From NCBI GenBank assembly GCA_035938875.1, contig DASZGL010000043.1:1-6349 (forward strand): a DNA stretch of 6,349 nucleotides, written 5' to 3'. A program made the position numbers and the translations under genes. Within the stretch, counting starts at the first letter, position 1; the number at the start of each line of letters is the position of its first letter. This document shows positions 6,056-6,349 of this stretch, one piece after another. The notes under the pieces are model-generated. The model was not told the origin of the DNA and ran no database searches. It saw nothing but the letters and a program-made list of their open reading frames with translations. This DNA comes from DASZGL01 sp035938875. Lineage in GTDB: Bacteria; Chloroflexota; Dormibacteria; Aeolococcales; Aeolococcaceae.

Positions 6056-6349
6056 ATGACTGTGGAGCGTTCCCTCGGCGAGCACGCGGTGTCGACGGAT
6101 CCCGACGCGATCCATGCGGCGACCGGCACCGGCAACGAGCTGGTGCTGCGCCGAGACGGAGGCATCGCCAGGTTGACGCTGAACCGTGCGGAAAAACGCA
6201 ATGCGCTGACCGCAGAGATGTCCTGGGGACTGGCGCGCGTGCTCCGCGTGCTCAGCGAGGACGCCACCGTGCGCGCCTGCGTCATCACCGGTCAGGGTCC
6301 GGCGTTCTGCGCCGGCGGCGACGTCGGCGGCTTCCCGGTCAAGGGCCAG
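6056..6349 (+). CDS. Enoyl-CoA hydratase/isomerase (crotonase) family protein, 3'-truncated
   Basis: An ATG at 6056, five bases after the DUF35 stop, opens a frame that runs to the window edge without a stop, giving 98 residues. Residues 28-52 carry the crotonase N-terminal beta-strand pattern, with ARLTLNRAEKRNAL at 38-51. Residues 74-93 carry VITG and the first oxyanion-hole segment FCAGGDV (84-90). The second oxyanion segment and the catalytic residues lie beyond the edge, so its activity cannot be judged. About 27 residues precede the core, somewhat long for the family, and no clear ribosome site precedes the ATG. A later in-frame GTG (6062, 6089 or 6143) could be the real start. It is the second crotonase of this operon and differs clearly in sequence from the one at 3578-4405, so it probably catalyses another step. 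Confidence 0.85.
   Translation, partial: MTVERSLGEHAVSTDPDAIHAATGTGNELVLRRDGGIARLTLNRAEKRNALTAEMSWGLARVLRVLSEDATVRACVITGQGPAFCAGGDVGGFPVKGQ

Noticed and set aside
1..6349. Search by eye for CRISPR repeats, insertion-sequence ends, tRNA genes, riboswitches and hairpin terminators
   Set aside because: Nothing convincing was found. Coding sequence covers nearly the whole window, and the three gaps are 37, 3 and 5 bases long.

Overview
The window is a single-strand block of a high-GC bacterial catabolic operon. All eight protein genes lie on the + strand, packed almost without gaps, and every recognisable product handles acyl-CoA thioesters. High GC, strong G/C bias at third codon positions, three GTG starts and stop/start overlaps suggest an actinomycete or a similar high-GC soil or environmental bacterium. 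An uncultured lineage or a high-GC proteobacterium cannot be excluded. There are no RNA genes, mobile elements, CRISPR repeats, promoters or convincing terminators. The longest non-coding stretch is 37 bases.

Layout, left to right: the C-terminal end of an NDP-forming acyl-CoA synthetase (open at the left edge, to 470); a small EthD-like dimeric alpha/beta-barrel protein (467-1006); two consecutive class III (CaiB/BaiF) CoA-transferase genes (1003-2337 and 2334-3578); a crotonase-fold protein (3578-4405); a thiolase-like protein (4443-5597); a DUF35 zinc-ribbon/OB-fold protein (5601-6050); and the N-terminal 98 codons of a second crotonase (6056 to the right edge). The first five genes are joined by overlapping stop/start codons (ATGA, GTGA, GTGA, TGATG). 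The sixth and seventh have their own strong ribosome binding sites.

Read together, this looks like a beta-oxidation-type side-chain or ring-fragment degradation module. A CoA ligase and/or a CoA-transferase activates an acid, crotonase-fold enzymes hydrate or rearrange it, and a thiolase-like/DUF35 complex breaks a C-C bond. The set is reminiscent of the bbs operon for benzylsuccinate (paired CoA-transferase BbsEF, hydratase BbsH, thiolase BbsB with DUF35 partner BbsA) and of the steroid side-chain aldolase Ltp2-ChsH2(DUF35). The substrate cannot be read from the sequence.

The most interesting point is that three of these enzymes appear to lack standard catalytic residues. The second CoA-transferase has Gln where the nucleophilic Asp should be. 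The first crotonase has His at both catalytic Glu positions. The thiolase-like protein lacks both catalytic Cys residues but keeps the GH motif histidine. The operon may therefore run chemistry different from the default annotation of its families.
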